A stretch of 64,000 bases of DNA from Anaerocolumna xylanovorans DSM 12503 (lineage in GTDB: Bacteria > Bacillota > Clostridia > Lachnospirales > Lachnospiraceae). Under the pieces are notes generated by a model that was given only the letters and a program-made list of their open reading frames with translations, searched no databases and was not told the DNA's origin. Location of the stretch: NCBI RefSeq assembly GCF_900143645.1, contig NZ_FRFD01000004.1, forward strand, positions 62,001 through 126,000, read 5' to 3'. This document shows positions 49,239 through 59,020 of the stretch, piece after piece (within the stretch, counting starts at the first letter, position 1; every line of letters starts with the position of its first letter). The translations under genes were made by a program, and so were the position numbers.

Positions 49239-51092
49239 TTATACCTTTTTACTCTTATAGACCCTGATGGACCTTGCCGGAAGCAGAAATGACTTCGCTT
49301 TCGTATCTTTTTCCTTCTCGTCTTCCATATAACCATCATCTACGGTAGACAAGAATAGACTCCATTCTTCACCGGAAAGAGCATCCGGCAAATGAAATTC
49401 ATGATTCTCCCAATGAAAGTTAAAGGCAATGTAGAAGCTTTCATCAAAGCTTGTCCGGTCCTTACTTACATAGGCCCCGCAAAGCATTACCCCAAGCTGC
49501 CTGCTGTAATGGTCATATTCCGTATACCAGGGATTGGTTCCGTGAAAAGAGATGTCCGGCATACCGCAGTAGATATAATCCATGTGGCGAAAGGGTTCTT
49601 TTCTGCAAAAAACCGGATGTTCTTTTCTTATCTGTATAAGAGACTTCACCCAATTAAAGGTTTCTTCTTCCTTTAAAAGATTATCCCAGTTAAGCCAGGA
49701 TATTTTATTGTCCTGGCAGTAGGGATTATTATTTCCCTCCTGGCTGTTTAAGAACTCATCCCCGGAAAGAATCAATGGCGTTCCCTGACTAAGCAGTAAT
49801 ATGGTAAAGGCATTCCGTACCTGTCTTTTCCTTAATTCCAGAACGGCCTTTTTTCCTGTTCTGCCTTCTCTTCCGCAGTTCCAGCTATAGTTATAACCTT
49901 GTCCGTCCCTGCCATTTTCCCCATTTACTTCATTATGTTTCTTATCATAGGAAACCAAATCCCACAAAGTGAAGCCGTCATGGTTGGTAATGTATTTAAT
50001 ACTGCCCCAATCCGCACAAAGAAGGGTAAATTGCTTTGCAAATTCCCCCGCCTGCTCCTCATCCCCCCGAAGAAACCGTTTACAGGTATTGCTGTAGTTA
50101 TCGTTACATTCACCGTAATTTTGAAAAACCTTATTCTTCTCCGGTGCTGTTTTATAGTCCCAGCCTTCCGAGAGAATTTTGGTGCCGCCCAGTACCGGAT
50201 CAGAGGCAAGAACCGATACGGGCACATTTTCATTGGATAATTTAAAGCCGTCAATATGATAGTCTTTTACCCAGTAACGCAGGCACTCCAGGGCAAGCAT
50301 GGTATTCGTACCGGCTGTAAAATTTATCTCCATGATAACTTCAATACCATTTTGGTGCAGCGCCTTCACCATATCCTTCAATTCCTTATCCGGTCTTTCC
50401 TTTATGGCGGCGTAGGATGTCTTTGGGGCAAAATAGGCATTAGTGCGGGAATACCCCCAATAATTAATTCGATCGGTAATCCCCTCTTCCTTCATCGACT
50501 CTTCAAAATCATAAGCGGGCATTAACAGCAAACAATTAATTCCGAGTTCCTTCAGGTAAGGGATCTTTTCTGTTATACCAAGGAAAGTTCCCGGATACTG
50601 CACTTTCGAGGAGACATCTTTTGTAAAGCCTCTTACATGAAGCTTATAGAGTATGGTTTCATTGTAAGGCCTCCTAAGAGGTCTGTCCTCTTCCCAATCA
50701 TAGACCTCACCGCCAATTCCTCCAAGAAGCTTGCCTTCCTTTCTCCTTCCGAACTCTTCCCTTCCATAGACCAGAGCGGCACAGGGATCAAGGAATTCTC
50801 CCTGCCTTGTTTCATAAAGATACCCCAGATTTTTTAACAGGTCTTCCTGTTCTTCAAAGTACTTTTTTAGCTGCTTGTACTTAATAAAAACCGAAAATAT
50901 ATTTCCGGTTTTTACATCCTCGGTCAGACGGAGTGAAATAAGCTGTCTTACAGAAGTTCTATTGTACAAATTCAGTCTGCATTCCTTTTCAGCAGATAAA
51001 AAAAGGGAAAAAGTAATTCCCTCTTTTGACAGCGTAATTCCCAGCTGTTCTGCTGATCCTTTCGTAACTGTTCCTTCTTTATTGCTCTTCAT
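49239..51092 (-). CDS. GH13 glycogen-debranching-like protein, catalytic residues missing
   Basis: 617 residues of the GlgX/TreX isoamylase type. The barrel is recognisable: YKLHVRGFT, LGINCLLLMPAYDF, YWGYSRTNAYFAP, ITNHDGFTLWDLVSY, KHNEVNGENGRDG and SWNCGREG. Region I normally has DVVxNH but here reads EVIMEINF, and a loop of about 50 residues after it is missing. Region II normally has GFRFD but reads GFKLS, so the nucleophile Asp is Ser. The acid/base Glu (ILSEGWD) and transition-state Asp (NHDGF) remain. Likely a binding or regulatory protein. Start ATG 51092 with GGAAGGTATGG. Confidence 0.85.
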   Translation of the reverse strand: MKSNKEGTVTKGSAEQLGITLSKEGITFSLFLSAEKECRLNLYNRTSVRQLISLRLTEDVKTGNIFSVFIKYKQLKKYFEEQEDLLKNLGYLYETRQGEFLDPCAALVYGREEFGRRKEGKLLGGIGGEVYDWEEDRPLRRPYNETILYKLHVRGFTKDVSSKVQYPGTFLGITEKIPYLKELGINCLLLMPAYDFEESMKEEGITDRINYWGYSRTNAYFAPKTSYAAIKERPDKELKDMVKALHQNGIEVIMEINFTAGTNTMLALECLRYWVKDYHIDGFKLSNENVPVSVLASDPVLGGTKILSEGWDYKTAPEKNKVFQNYGECNDNYSNTCKRFLRGDEEQAGEFAKQFTLLCADWGSIKYITNHDGFTLWDLVSYDKKHNEVNGENGRDGQGYNYSWNCGREGRTGKKAVLELRKRQVRNAFTILLLSQGTPLILSGDEFLNSQEGNNNPYCQDNKISWLNWDNLLKEEETFNWVKSLIQIRKEHPVFCRKEPFRHMDYIYCGMPDISFHGTNPWYTEYDHYSRQLGVMLCGAYVSKDRTSFDESFYIAFNFHWENHEFHLPDALSGEEWSLFLSTVDDGYMEDEKEKDTKAKSFLLPARSIRVYKSKKV

Positions 51093-51307
51093 CCATACCT
51101 TCCTTGTCTAAAAGCCACGTCAGCCTTCTATTTCTGTCTTACAGCCATATGCAACTGCATGCACCCATTTTGTCGTTCTATACAGTATATCCTTAAGGCA
51201 TCAAACCAATACTCTTATCCCACAGTGCATTTCCATTTATTTGGTATTAATTATAACATTTTATCCGGTATGAATCAAGCTAATCCCAATTGTATACACT
51301 TTCGGTT
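51093..51307. other. Intergenic gap
   Basis: 215 AT-rich bases between two minus-strand units; it should contain the promoter of the GH13-like gene, but no clear boxes or repeats are seen. Confidence 0.3.
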
Positions 51308-53101
51308 TTATATCTGATAGTTGACTGCCTGTGACTGAAAGAGCTTATAATACATACCCTCTTCTTTCTCCATTAATTTCTTATGGCTGTCAAAGTCCGT
51401 TATGAGACCACCGTCCAATACCAGTATCTTATCACAGAACACACTGCTGGACATCCGGTGCGAAATATAGATAGCTGTCTTATCTCCAACCAGCTGGTTA
51501 AAATGCTCGTAGATTTCCGCCTCTGCAAGAGGATCCAGTGCGCTGGTGGGCTCATCCAGTATAATAAGGGATGCTTCCTTATATAAGGCTCTGGCAATTG
51601 CTACCTTCTGGCTCTGTCCGCCGGACATCTCGATACCGCCCGGATCATATTGCTTTCCAAAGAGAGTGTCCATTCCCTTCGGAAGTTCTTCCATCTTTTC
51701 TTTTAACCCTACCTGACCTAACAGGCTTGCAACTCTTTCCCGGTTAATTTCATTCTCCTCCTCTTCTTCCCCGCCTCTGATATTTTCAAGAACAGAGAAG
51801 GCAAAGAGCTTGTAATCCTGGAAGACTGCTGCCAGGCATTTCATATAGCTGGTAAATTCATATTCATAGATATCTCTTCCGTTGATATAGATGGTACCGG
51901 AGGCAGGCTTATAGAGTCTGCATAAAAGCTTTACAATGGTGGACTTTCCGGCTCCGTTTAAACCCACAACAGAGATTTTTTCTCCCTTCTTTATCTCAAA
52001 GGAGATACCTTTAAGTACTAACTGCTCTGACTTTGGATAATGGAAGGTCACATTCTCAAAGCACAGGCTTTCCACTTCGCCTTCAAAGGGGATGGAACCT
52101 TCTTTTTTGGCTTCATCCGGCAGAGACATAAATTCCATAAAGGGCTGGAGATAGCCAAGCATCTGAATAACTGTCATGATATTTTTGCCCAAATCCGTGG
52201 CGGAGGTTGTAAAATTGATGGCTGCCGTTACATACATGGTAAAGGAACCGATTCCTATTCTTCCTCCCATTTTGTCGGATATTACACGGATGCCGACATA
52301 TCCGTAGGCAATTGCTGCCTGAAGGTCATTGATAATACCCACAAATCCCTGAAATACTCCCTGCTTTCTTATAAAGCCCTTGAACCAGTCATAAATTTGA
52401 CGGTTATAGTATAGCACTCTGTCTGTTAACATCTGATTCATGTTGTATAGCCTTATGTCTTTCTGATATTTCGCATCAAAACCAAGACTAACGTAATATC
52501 CGTATCTTCTGTTAATAGGAATTAACTCCTTATAAATCTCAAGCTGGTACTTGGAGAAAAACTTTTGTGCTACAACGGAAATGGATATGGTCAATACTAA
52601 GAGCAATACAAAAATTGGACTTAAGGTAAACATAACCACCAGTAAGCTTAGAATGGTTACTGTATTATTGAGAACTTTTGCCACACTGCCAATCAGATTC
52701 TCAAGTGCACTCATCGTCCGGCAGGCAAATACCGCTCTTTCCTTTAAATCAAGATAATAAGGGTCTTCTAAGCAGGCAAATTCCACCTTCATGATTTTAT
52801 CAGCCATAGCCTGGTTTAGCTTTTCCTTCATATAGATGTTACGCACATCCATAATCCGCTTCATGGTTTTATTTAAGAACAGAAAGGCCACATTGGAAAG
52901 GACAATATATAGGCCAAACCGAATCAGATTATCCCTGTTTCTGCCTCCTACCAGCTCATCAACCAGATATTTAGGCAGAATAACATTTACCAGTACCTGC
53001 CCGGTTTCCATCATTGACTGAAATATCAGCAGAAAAAAGTAGGCAGGAGATATGTGAAAACTTAAGCTTATGAACTTCTTAAGAGTCTTCATATTATTCA
53101 C
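51308..53101 (-). CDS. ABC exporter half-transporter B
   Basis: 597 residues. Six-helix membrane domain (about 10-330) and ATPase domain with Walker A GLNGAGKST, signature MSGGQSQ, Walker B LIILDEPTSALD and H-loop ISHR. GTG 53101 is the likely start, 7 bases after GAGGTGG and overlapping the end of the partner gene; an ATG nine bases on is possible. It forms a heterodimer with the protein at 53094. Multidrug or peptide exporter of the BmrCD/LmrCD type by architecture. Confidence 0.88.
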   Translation of the reverse strand: MNNMKTLKKFISLSFHISPAYFFLLIFQSMMETGQVLVNVILPKYLVDELVGGRNRDNLIRFGLYIVLSNVAFLFLNKTMKRIMDVRNIYMKEKLNQAMADKIMKVEFACLEDPYYLDLKERAVFACRTMSALENLIGSVAKVLNNTVTILSLLVVMFTLSPIFVLLLVLTISISVVAQKFFSKYQLEIYKELIPINRRYGYYVSLGFDAKYQKDIRLYNMNQMLTDRVLYYNRQIYDWFKGFIRKQGVFQGFVGIINDLQAAIAYGYVGIRVISDKMGGRIGIGSFTMYVTAAINFTTSATDLGKNIMTVIQMLGYLQPFMEFMSLPDEAKKEGSIPFEGEVESLCFENVTFHYPKSEQLVLKGISFEIKKGEKISVVGLNGAGKSTIVKLLCRLYKPASGTIYINGRDIYEYEFTSYMKCLAAVFQDYKLFAFSVLENIRGGEEEEENEINRERVASLLGQVGLKEKMEELPKGMDTLFGKQYDPGGIEMSGGQSQKVAIARALYKEASLIILDEPTSALDPLAEAEIYEHFNQLVGDKTAIYISHRMSSSVFCDKILVLDGGLITDFDSHKKLMEKEEGMYYKLFQSQAVNYQI

Positions 53102-54917
53102 TGACAGCCACCTCCTCATTGTAATATTTGCCTTGTACCATAAACATATTATAATAGGCACCCTTTGCTTCCATCAATTCCTCATGGCTTCCATATTCCT
53201 TTAGCCCGTCACCGTCAAAGAAGGCTATACGGTCACAGAACTTGGTGCTGGCAAGCCTGTGGGAAATATAAACTGCCGTTTTTCCCGACACCAGATCGCT
53301 GAAACTTTCGTAAATTTCTGCTTCTGCCAGAGCATCCAGGGCAGCTGTCGGCTCATCCATGATAACCATTCTGGCATCCTTATAAAGAGCCCTTGCTATA
53401 GCCAGCTTCTGGCTTTCTCCGCCGGAAAATTCCACACCGTCTTCTTCAATTACCTTAAGCATGGTCTGGTTAGTGCCCTTTGGAAGGGATTTTAACTTCC
53501 CTTTCAGCCCTGCCTTTTCAAGAGCTTTTACCACCTTTTCTTCATCAATGGCAATGGAAGAACAGGCAACATTTTCTTTCAGGGTATATGCTAAAACATT
53601 AATTTCCTGAAATACCGCCGAGAACATGGCATAGAGTTCCTTCTTGTTAAATTCTGAAATAGGTATGCCGTTAATCCGTATCTCTCCTTCGGTCACGGCA
53701 AACAATCCTGTCATAAGCTTTACCAGAGTACTTTTTCCTGCCCCGTTGATTCCGACAATTGCCAGCTTTTCTCCTTTATGGATGGTAAAATTCAGATTCT
53801 TAAAGATATATTTATCCGTACCGGGATAACAAAAGCTTACATTGTCAAATACGATTTCAAGGGTTTCATCTTTTTTAAGCTTCTTCGCATTCTCTGTTTT
53901 TTCCTTGTACTCCTTATCTCCCATATCTGCATCAATAAAATTAAAATAATCGTATACATACTGGCCTTCATTTAAGATAAAACTGAACTGATCCGCCAGT
54001 GTACCAAGCATTACGGTCAGGGTAGTAACTGCCATAATATACATAGAAAAATCCGCAATGGACATTCCATTTACTGTCTTATAGACCAGGATTGCATAGG
54101 TAAGGGCATTGCTGATAAAAAAGGACAGGACTTCAACAAACCCAAGAAAATATTCTCTGTTCTTGATACTTTTTTGTACCTTTACATATCCCTTTATTTC
54201 CTTATCATAATTTTTATTTATTCTGTCATAAAAACGGTAAAGCCTGATATCCTTTCCAAATCCAAAATCATGGGTGGTATTGTAATAGTATTTCATTCTC
54301 CTCTCGGCATGGGCAACATTTTGTTTTCTCTTATAATTATACTTAGAGGCACTTCTCTTGACCCAGATTCCGACTGTGACATTAAGAAGAAGACCAAGAA
54401 GAATCCAAATATTTAATTTTCCGATAAAGAGTATCAATCCAAGTGCAGTAAAAGCAATGGGTCCCGCATCAAATAATTTCGTGTAAACACCCTCCACACC
54501 GTTGTCATCCGAATTGGTGGAATCTAAGGCTCTGCTGTTGTCTTCCAGGAAATTAGCATCCTCCATATACTTATAGTCAATGCTTACCAGTTTATCAAAG
54601 GTTTTTCCCAGATAGGAAAGTCTAAGATAAGTTATTCTCGGATAAGCCAGAGACCTTATAAAGGTGCGTGTGAAGCCAAATAGTATCATAAGAGCTAAAA
54701 AGATCAGTACAATCCCAAGAATACCGCTTACCTCTCCTCCGGCCTTTGTAATCTCGTTTAACAGGTACTTTGGCAGTAAAACTGCCAGAAACGGGTAGAT
54801 TCCTCCGGTAACAGTAAATATAACAAAAAATAGATAGATTTTCTTATCTGCAGCTGTAACATAGTCTAACATCTTCTTTAATGTCCGCCCAACAGGATAT
54901 TTTAATTCTTTTTCCAT
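53094..54917 (-). CDS. ABC exporter half-transporter A
   Basis: 607 residues: membrane domain (about 15-330), Walker A GINGAGKST, signature FSGGESQ, Walker B MVIMDEPTAALD, H-loop ISHR. It is the first exporter gene after the ArsR-type regulator (14-base gap) and overlaps the next one by 8 bases, so the three form one operon regulated by the first protein. Substrate unknown, possibly a lantibiotic or drug. Confidence 0.88.
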   Translation of the reverse strand: MEKELKYPVGRTLKKMLDYVTAADKKIYLFFVIFTVTGGIYPFLAVLLPKYLLNEITKAGGEVSGILGIVLIFLALMILFGFTRTFIRSLAYPRITYLRLSYLGKTFDKLVSIDYKYMEDANFLEDNSRALDSTNSDDNGVEGVYTKLFDAGPIAFTALGLILFIGKLNIWILLGLLLNVTVGIWVKRSASKYNYKRKQNVAHAERRMKYYYNTTHDFGFGKDIRLYRFYDRINKNYDKEIKGYVKVQKSIKNREYFLGFVEVLSFFISNALTYAILVYKTVNGMSIADFSMYIMAVTTLTVMLGTLADQFSFILNEGQYVYDYFNFIDADMGDKEYKEKTENAKKLKKDETLEIVFDNVSFCYPGTDKYIFKNLNFTIHKGEKLAIVGINGAGKSTLVKLMTGLFAVTEGEIRINGIPISEFNKKELYAMFSAVFQEINVLAYTLKENVACSSIAIDEEKVVKALEKAGLKGKLKSLPKGTNQTMLKVIEEDGVEFSGGESQKLAIARALYKDARMVIMDEPTAALDALAEAEIYESFSDLVSGKTAVYISHRLASTKFCDRIAFFDGDGLKEYGSHEELMEAKGAYYNMFMVQGKYYNEEVAVSE

Positions 54918-54931
54918 CGCAATCTTTCCCC

Positions 54932-56038
54932 CTACTCCTGATTTCCTTCCGCCAATGTTCCAAGAAGTTTAATGACCTCTCCCAGTTCCTTCATTTTCGA
55001 GGCATTGATTTCATAGAAAATCTTTTTCGACCTTGTGGTATCCACTGTTATGCTAATCAGCCTTTCCTGCAGAAGAATATTCATATGATGGGATACGGTA
55101 GCAGGTGTCAGGCTTAAATCATCTGCGATTTCCTGAATATACATCTTCTTTCCGGAAAGCATATGGATAATCTTAAGCCTTGTAGCATCACCCAAAGCCT
55201 TTAATGCGCTTACTATCCTGGCATCGTTCCCTGAAAAATCATTTGTCATTGCCTCCGGTAAAAACATATAGATACCGGTATCTGCCATAATATCTCTATT
55301 ATCTTCATCAAACCAATCAATAGAAAGCTGGTTATAAGCGACAATACAAGGCTGCACCGTCATACCGTCTACGTCCCCTAACTTAAGAACCTCCAGTTTA
55401 TCCAGACAGTCTTCCATATTCTTTTTATCCTTAAGGGTAACAACTGCGCTGTCAAAGTCCTCCTGTATAATATGGTAATATTCCTTTAATACCTCGACAC
55501 CCTTCTTTACAAATTCCTGTATTCTTGGTAAAACTGTGTGGCGTTCGGTAAATAGCATAATTAAGCGAAGCTTCGTACTATCATCTTCCTCTACCCCTCT
55601 TAAAAAGGTTATTATATCCGTCAGATCTTTAAACTTTTCTTCTTTTTGCCCGGTATCATTGATTGATTTCGCCCAGTTTTCAAACATATCCAGCATTATG
55701 CTGTCAATTTCATCTGATGCATGCTCTTTTGAAAGCTCTCTCCTGCTGGCAAGAGACACCAGTATGTGACGTGCTCTGCTGTCATCTTCAATGGAGCTAT
55801 TAACAAAATAAGGCTTAATATCCGGATAGTCCTCAAGCAGCGGTAAGATTTTTTTGAGTACATTTTCCTTGTATTCCTTGATATTTTCCAAAAATTTTTC
55901 GATTTCCTTCTGGCTCATCAGGAACTTTCTTGCTTTGACGGAGTCTTCTTCTCTTTTCCCATCCTTCTCCAATATACATGTTACAAGTTCATATTCCCAA
56001 TTTGGTTCTGTATAAACTTTATATGCACCGATTTCCAT
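54932..56038 (-). CDS. ArsR-type winged-helix regulator with long sensor domain
   Basis: 368 residues. The C-terminal 90 residues are an ArsR HTH: LKALGDATRLKIIHMLSGK, IQEIADDLSLTPATVSHHM, LISITVDTTRSKKIFYEI. The N-terminal 270 residues are a helical domain of the sort fused to ArsR in DUF5937-type regulators. It lacks the metal-binding Cys pair of classical ArsR and so probably senses another ligand. As first gene of the exporter operon it likely controls it. GAGGCGG precedes ATG 56038. Confidence 0.8.
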   Translation of the reverse strand: MEIGAYKVYTEPNWEYELVTCILEKDGKREEDSVKARKFLMSQKEIEKFLENIKEYKENVLKKILPLLEDYPDIKPYFVNSSIEDDSRARHILVSLASRRELSKEHASDEIDSIMLDMFENWAKSINDTGQKEEKFKDLTDIITFLRGVEEDDSTKLRLIMLFTERHTVLPRIQEFVKKGVEVLKEYYHIIQEDFDSAVVTLKDKKNMEDCLDKLEVLKLGDVDGMTVQPCIVAYNQLSIDWFDEDNRDIMADTGIYMFLPEAMTNDFSGNDARIVSALKALGDATRLKIIHMLSGKKMYIQEIADDLSLTPATVSHHMNILLQERLISITVDTTRSKKIFYEINASKMKELGEVIKLLGTLAEGNQE

Positions 56039-56411
56039 AATCCGCCTCCTACATGTTTTTATTAATTTAGCACAAATCTAATATGTTTGTCAATATTATT
56101 TGATAATTATCTTATATAATATTTAACCAATATCTAATATAAATGTTTTTCAGCAAATAAATATTACCTTTTGATACTATATATCATTTAAATTTATCAT
56201 CAATTTGTATTATTTCAAATATTGCTCTAAAATCTTTAAATACTTTTTATTTTATATTAGACATATATCTATTATTATACTTTCGCGTATGCGGAGCGTT
56301 TTATGATTTACAGGAAATCAAAAAATCCCTGTAAATTATAAAAGCTGCTGTATACGGTCAATTCCCATATACAGCAGCTTTGCAGAAATATATTTTATTA
56401 AGGTTATTTCC
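56039..56411. other. AT-rich intergenic region with hairpins
   Basis: 370 bases. The right side holds the promoter of the ArsR operon. 56292-56340 is an element with CGGAGCGTTTT and a stem ATGATTTACAGG/CCTGTAAATTAT, like 46052-46097. 56343-56380 has the stem AGCTGCTGTATA/TATACAGCAGCT, the probable terminator of the 56412 gene. Confidence 0.55.
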
Positions 56412-57626
56412 TTATATCTGAATATCCCTCTTTTTAAAGACCCAAAGCGATATACCCAGAAAAAGAAATGCGGTTAAAGCCGACATACCTGCCACCGTCT
56501 GCCAGGTAAACAGGAACGAACCCGTTCTCATTACGATTCGCCCGGTTATAATATCTTCTATATTAGAGTAATGCAAAAAGATGAAAGGTGAAATCTTACG
56601 GTAAGTAGTCGACAGATTATATACAATGTTACCTCCCAGTATAGCACAGATTAACACAGTCATGGTGACTACGCTGGATTTGGATATGGTGGATATCAGC
56701 AGGACAAAGGTCACAATAACGATTAAGAATAGCAATTGTAAGGCAAGTGCTTCCAGTAAATACTGCCAGAGGAATATATAATGTCCGCTGCCGGAGACCT
56801 CTGTGATATATTTCTGTCCATTCTGATAGGCATATTCGTATTTGAGTCCGACCAGATATGGCCGGTTAAAGTTTCCAAAACCTTTTATCACACCTACTCC
56901 AAGGAAGAACAGCAGCTGTGTTACCATAATCAGTGCGGTGGAGCTTAACACCATAACAATGTATTTGCTAAGCAGCACTTTGATTCTGGAAACCGGCTGT
57001 ACTAAAAGGAATTTTAAGGTTCCGGGATTATATTCATTGGATACATTGTCTCCGTTAAACAAGGTTAGCCCGATTGCCAGAAAACTTGCGGCAATCATTA
57101 TGACATTTAGGACATAATAGTTGATGCCTGTATTATAATTCTCGGCATCAAGAGGCACATTATTGGCAAGATGCAGTTTAAGTCGCTCCAACTCCCTGGT
57201 CTGGTCCTTCCTGGCATCTGTGTCACTGATGGAATCCACCGTCTTTTGCTGCTCCTTAATCCTTGCTTCCAGTTCCCCTTTCCAGTCCATCTTAGTGCTG
57301 TTTTCAAGGGAAGCTTTTGCGCTCTCAAGCTGCTCTTTTAAGCTTTCTATATAGATTCCGGCCTGCTCTTCATTTACCTTCTTATCTTCCTCTGAAAGGC
57401 TGGCATCGTTCTGGATACTCTTAAGATATGTTTCCTGATTTGCAAGCTCATTCGTAAGATTCTCCACCTGTGCCTTTGGGCTGCTGTATTTGAGATAATT
57501 TCTTTCAGATGATTCACTCACAATTACAAGCATAACGCAAAGCAGAATAAATAATCCCCAGATAATATAAGTCTTTTTTTTGGCAAACAATTTAATAAAC
57601 TCATTTTTTAACAATCCTAAAAGCAT
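56412..57626 (-). CDS. ABC-2 type permease
   Basis: 404 residues. One helix at about 20-38 (YIIWGLFILLCVMLVIV), then a long periplasmic-side coiled loop of about 120 residues (VENLTNELANQETYL and following), then five more helices (from 175). This is the BcrB/NatB-like architecture with a large loop between helices 1 and 2. Shares the junction base with the ATPase upstream, so the two are an operon. Substrate unknown; peptides or antibiotics are usual. Confidence 0.82.
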   Translation of the reverse strand: MLLGLLKNEFIKLFAKKKTYIIWGLFILLCVMLVIVSESSERNYLKYSSPKAQVENLTNELANQETYLKSIQNDASLSEEDKKVNEEQAGIYIESLKEQLESAKASLENSTKMDWKGELEARIKEQQKTVDSISDTDARKDQTRELERLKLHLANNVPLDAENYNTGINYYVLNVIMIAASFLAIGLTLFNGDNVSNEYNPGTLKFLLVQPVSRIKVLLSKYIVMVLSSTALIMVTQLLFFLGVGVIKGFGNFNRPYLVGLKYEYAYQNGQKYITEVSGSGHYIFLWQYLLEALALQLLFLIVIVTFVLLISTISKSSVVTMTVLICAILGGNIVYNLSTTYRKISPFIFLHYSNIEDIITGRIVMRTGSFLFTWQTVAGMSALTAFLFLGISLWVFKKRDIQI

Positions 57627-58531
57627 TACCGGATACCCCCTTTGATTAATTCCATATAGCGCTCTTCCAGTTCCTTTAAGTGTCTTGAGAAGGTCTCCGC
57701 TTCAATTCCGGCATTTATGATATCTCTTAATACTTCACTGGCTTTCCTGTCTTTTAGTTCCAGGGTATACCCGTTATCTGCTTCATGGATATTTCCTATT
57801 CCTTCAATACTGATTAACCGCTTATAGGTTTCTTCGGATTTGGCAGTCTCCAATACATAAATGTAAGTCTCGTGAACGGCAGTCATACTTTCAATGGATG
57901 TAATAACACCATTTTCGATAAAGGCAACCGTATCGCAAAGCTGCTGAATCTCTCCGAGAATATGAGAGGATACGAACACTGCCATCCCATACTCTCTGGC
58001 AAGTCTCTTTAGAATATTCCTAAGTTCAATGATTCCGTTAGGATCAAGACCGTTGGTAGGCTCGTCCAAAATAAGAAGTTTAGGATCCGGCAGCAGGGCT
58101 GCTGCAAGCCCCAGCCTCTGCTTCATGCCCAGAGAGTATTTCTTCATCTTATCATGAATACGTCCTGTAAGACCGACAAGCTCTACAGCTTCTTCAATTT
58201 TCTTCTTGGGTATCCCTCTGATACGTGCAATCTGGGCAAGATTTTCATATCCCGATAAATAACTGTAAAGCTCCGGTGATTCTACCACTGCTCCCACATA
58301 TTCTAAGGCTCTTTCTCTTTTCTCTTTGATGTTATACCCCATAATACTGATATTTCCGGCATCCATCTTGATTAAATCCACCATCATCTTTATGGTGGTT
58401 GTTTTACCGGAACCATTCGGCCCCAGAAATCCGAATATCTCCCCTTCTTTTACCGAAAAGGATATTCCTTTAATAATAGGACGTTTTCCAATATTTTTAT
58501 ATAGGTTTTCTACTTTTAATACTGTTTCCAA
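57626..58531 (-). CDS. ABC transporter ATPase (BcrA-type)
   Basis: 301 residues: Walker A GPNGSGKTT, Q-loop VVESPELY, signature YSLGMKQRLGLA, Walker B LLILDEPTNGLD, H-loop SSHIL, and an 80-residue C-terminal extension as in BcrA/NatA transporters. AAAGAGG precedes ATG 58531. With the permease at 56412 it forms an exporter. Confidence 0.88.
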   Translation of the reverse strand: METVLKVENLYKNIGKRPIIKGISFSVKEGEIFGFLGPNGSGKTTTIKMMVDLIKMDAGNISIMGYNIKEKRERALEYVGAVVESPELYSYLSGYENLAQIARIRGIPKKKIEEAVELVGLTGRIHDKMKKYSLGMKQRLGLAAALLPDPKLLILDEPTNGLDPNGIIELRNILKRLAREYGMAVFVSSHILGEIQQLCDTVAFIENGVITSIESMTAVHETYIYVLETAKSEETYKRLISIEGIGNIHEADNGYTLELKDRKASEVLRDIINAGIEAETFSRHLKELEERYMELIKGGIR

Positions 58532-58890
58532 AACTACCTCTTTCCTGAAACTTTTAAAGTATCAAAGACAATGCGTTTAACAATATTTACCTTATAATTC
58601 TATCCATAAACAGGAATTTATTCAAGCAAAAGAATCTTACAATTTTTTTAAGGTAAAGTGTACCAATCCATTTCCATTCATTTTTTCCGTATCCACTGCA
58701 GAATTCTGCAAGAAAATGCTTGCAAATTGGAGAATATACGATAAAATAGAAATGTATGTGATTTCATAATGTTCGAAATAACAGCTGAAGGAAAATACGA
58801 TGCAAAGAAAGGCTGCCACATGCCCCTTCCTTCAACTTAGATTTGTGGTGGTACCATAAGATATATGGTATCTATTGATGTATTTACGAA
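58532..58890. other. Intergenic gap
   Basis: 360 AT-rich bases between divergent units, no gene seen. GATACCATATATC-like hairpin at about 58843-58870. Confidence 0.3.
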
Positions 58891-58898
58891 TTAACGGA

Positions 58899-59018
58899 TA
58901 TCCAATCAAAGATTGGATATTCACGAAAGGAGTTAGGTTGAAAAAACAAAATTGCTGTTTTTTCAACTACGTATTCAGGAATATCAAATCAAAGATCTGA
59001 TATTCACGAAAGGAGTTA
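58899..59018 (+). promoter_or_regulatory. Leader of the ABC-F gene: three hairpins and duplicated SD
   Basis: Hairpin 1 ATATCCAATC-AAA-GATTGGATAT, then TCACGAAAGGAGTTA; hairpin 2 GTTGAAAAAACA/TGTTTTTTCAAC; linker TACGTATTCA; hairpin 3 GAATATCA/TGATATTC, then ACGAAAGGAGTTA and the start codon. A 19-base block with the Shine-Dalgarno is exact at 58917 and 59000. Positions 58959-58984 match the leader of the nuclease-like gene over 26 bases. Confidence 0.75.
58938..59000 (+). CDS. Candidate 20-codon leader peptide of the ABC-F gene
   Basis: TTG 58938, 6 bases after GGAG, opens a frame KKQNCCFFNYVFRNIKSKI (after the start) and ends with TGA at 59000, 20 bases before the ABC-F start. The frame runs through hairpins 2 and 3, so ribosome movement would change the folding of the ABC-F ribosome site. 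Only the arrangement supports it; expression is not shown. Confidence 0.45.
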   Translation: MKKQNCCFFNYVFRNIKSKI

Positions 59019-59020
59019 AA

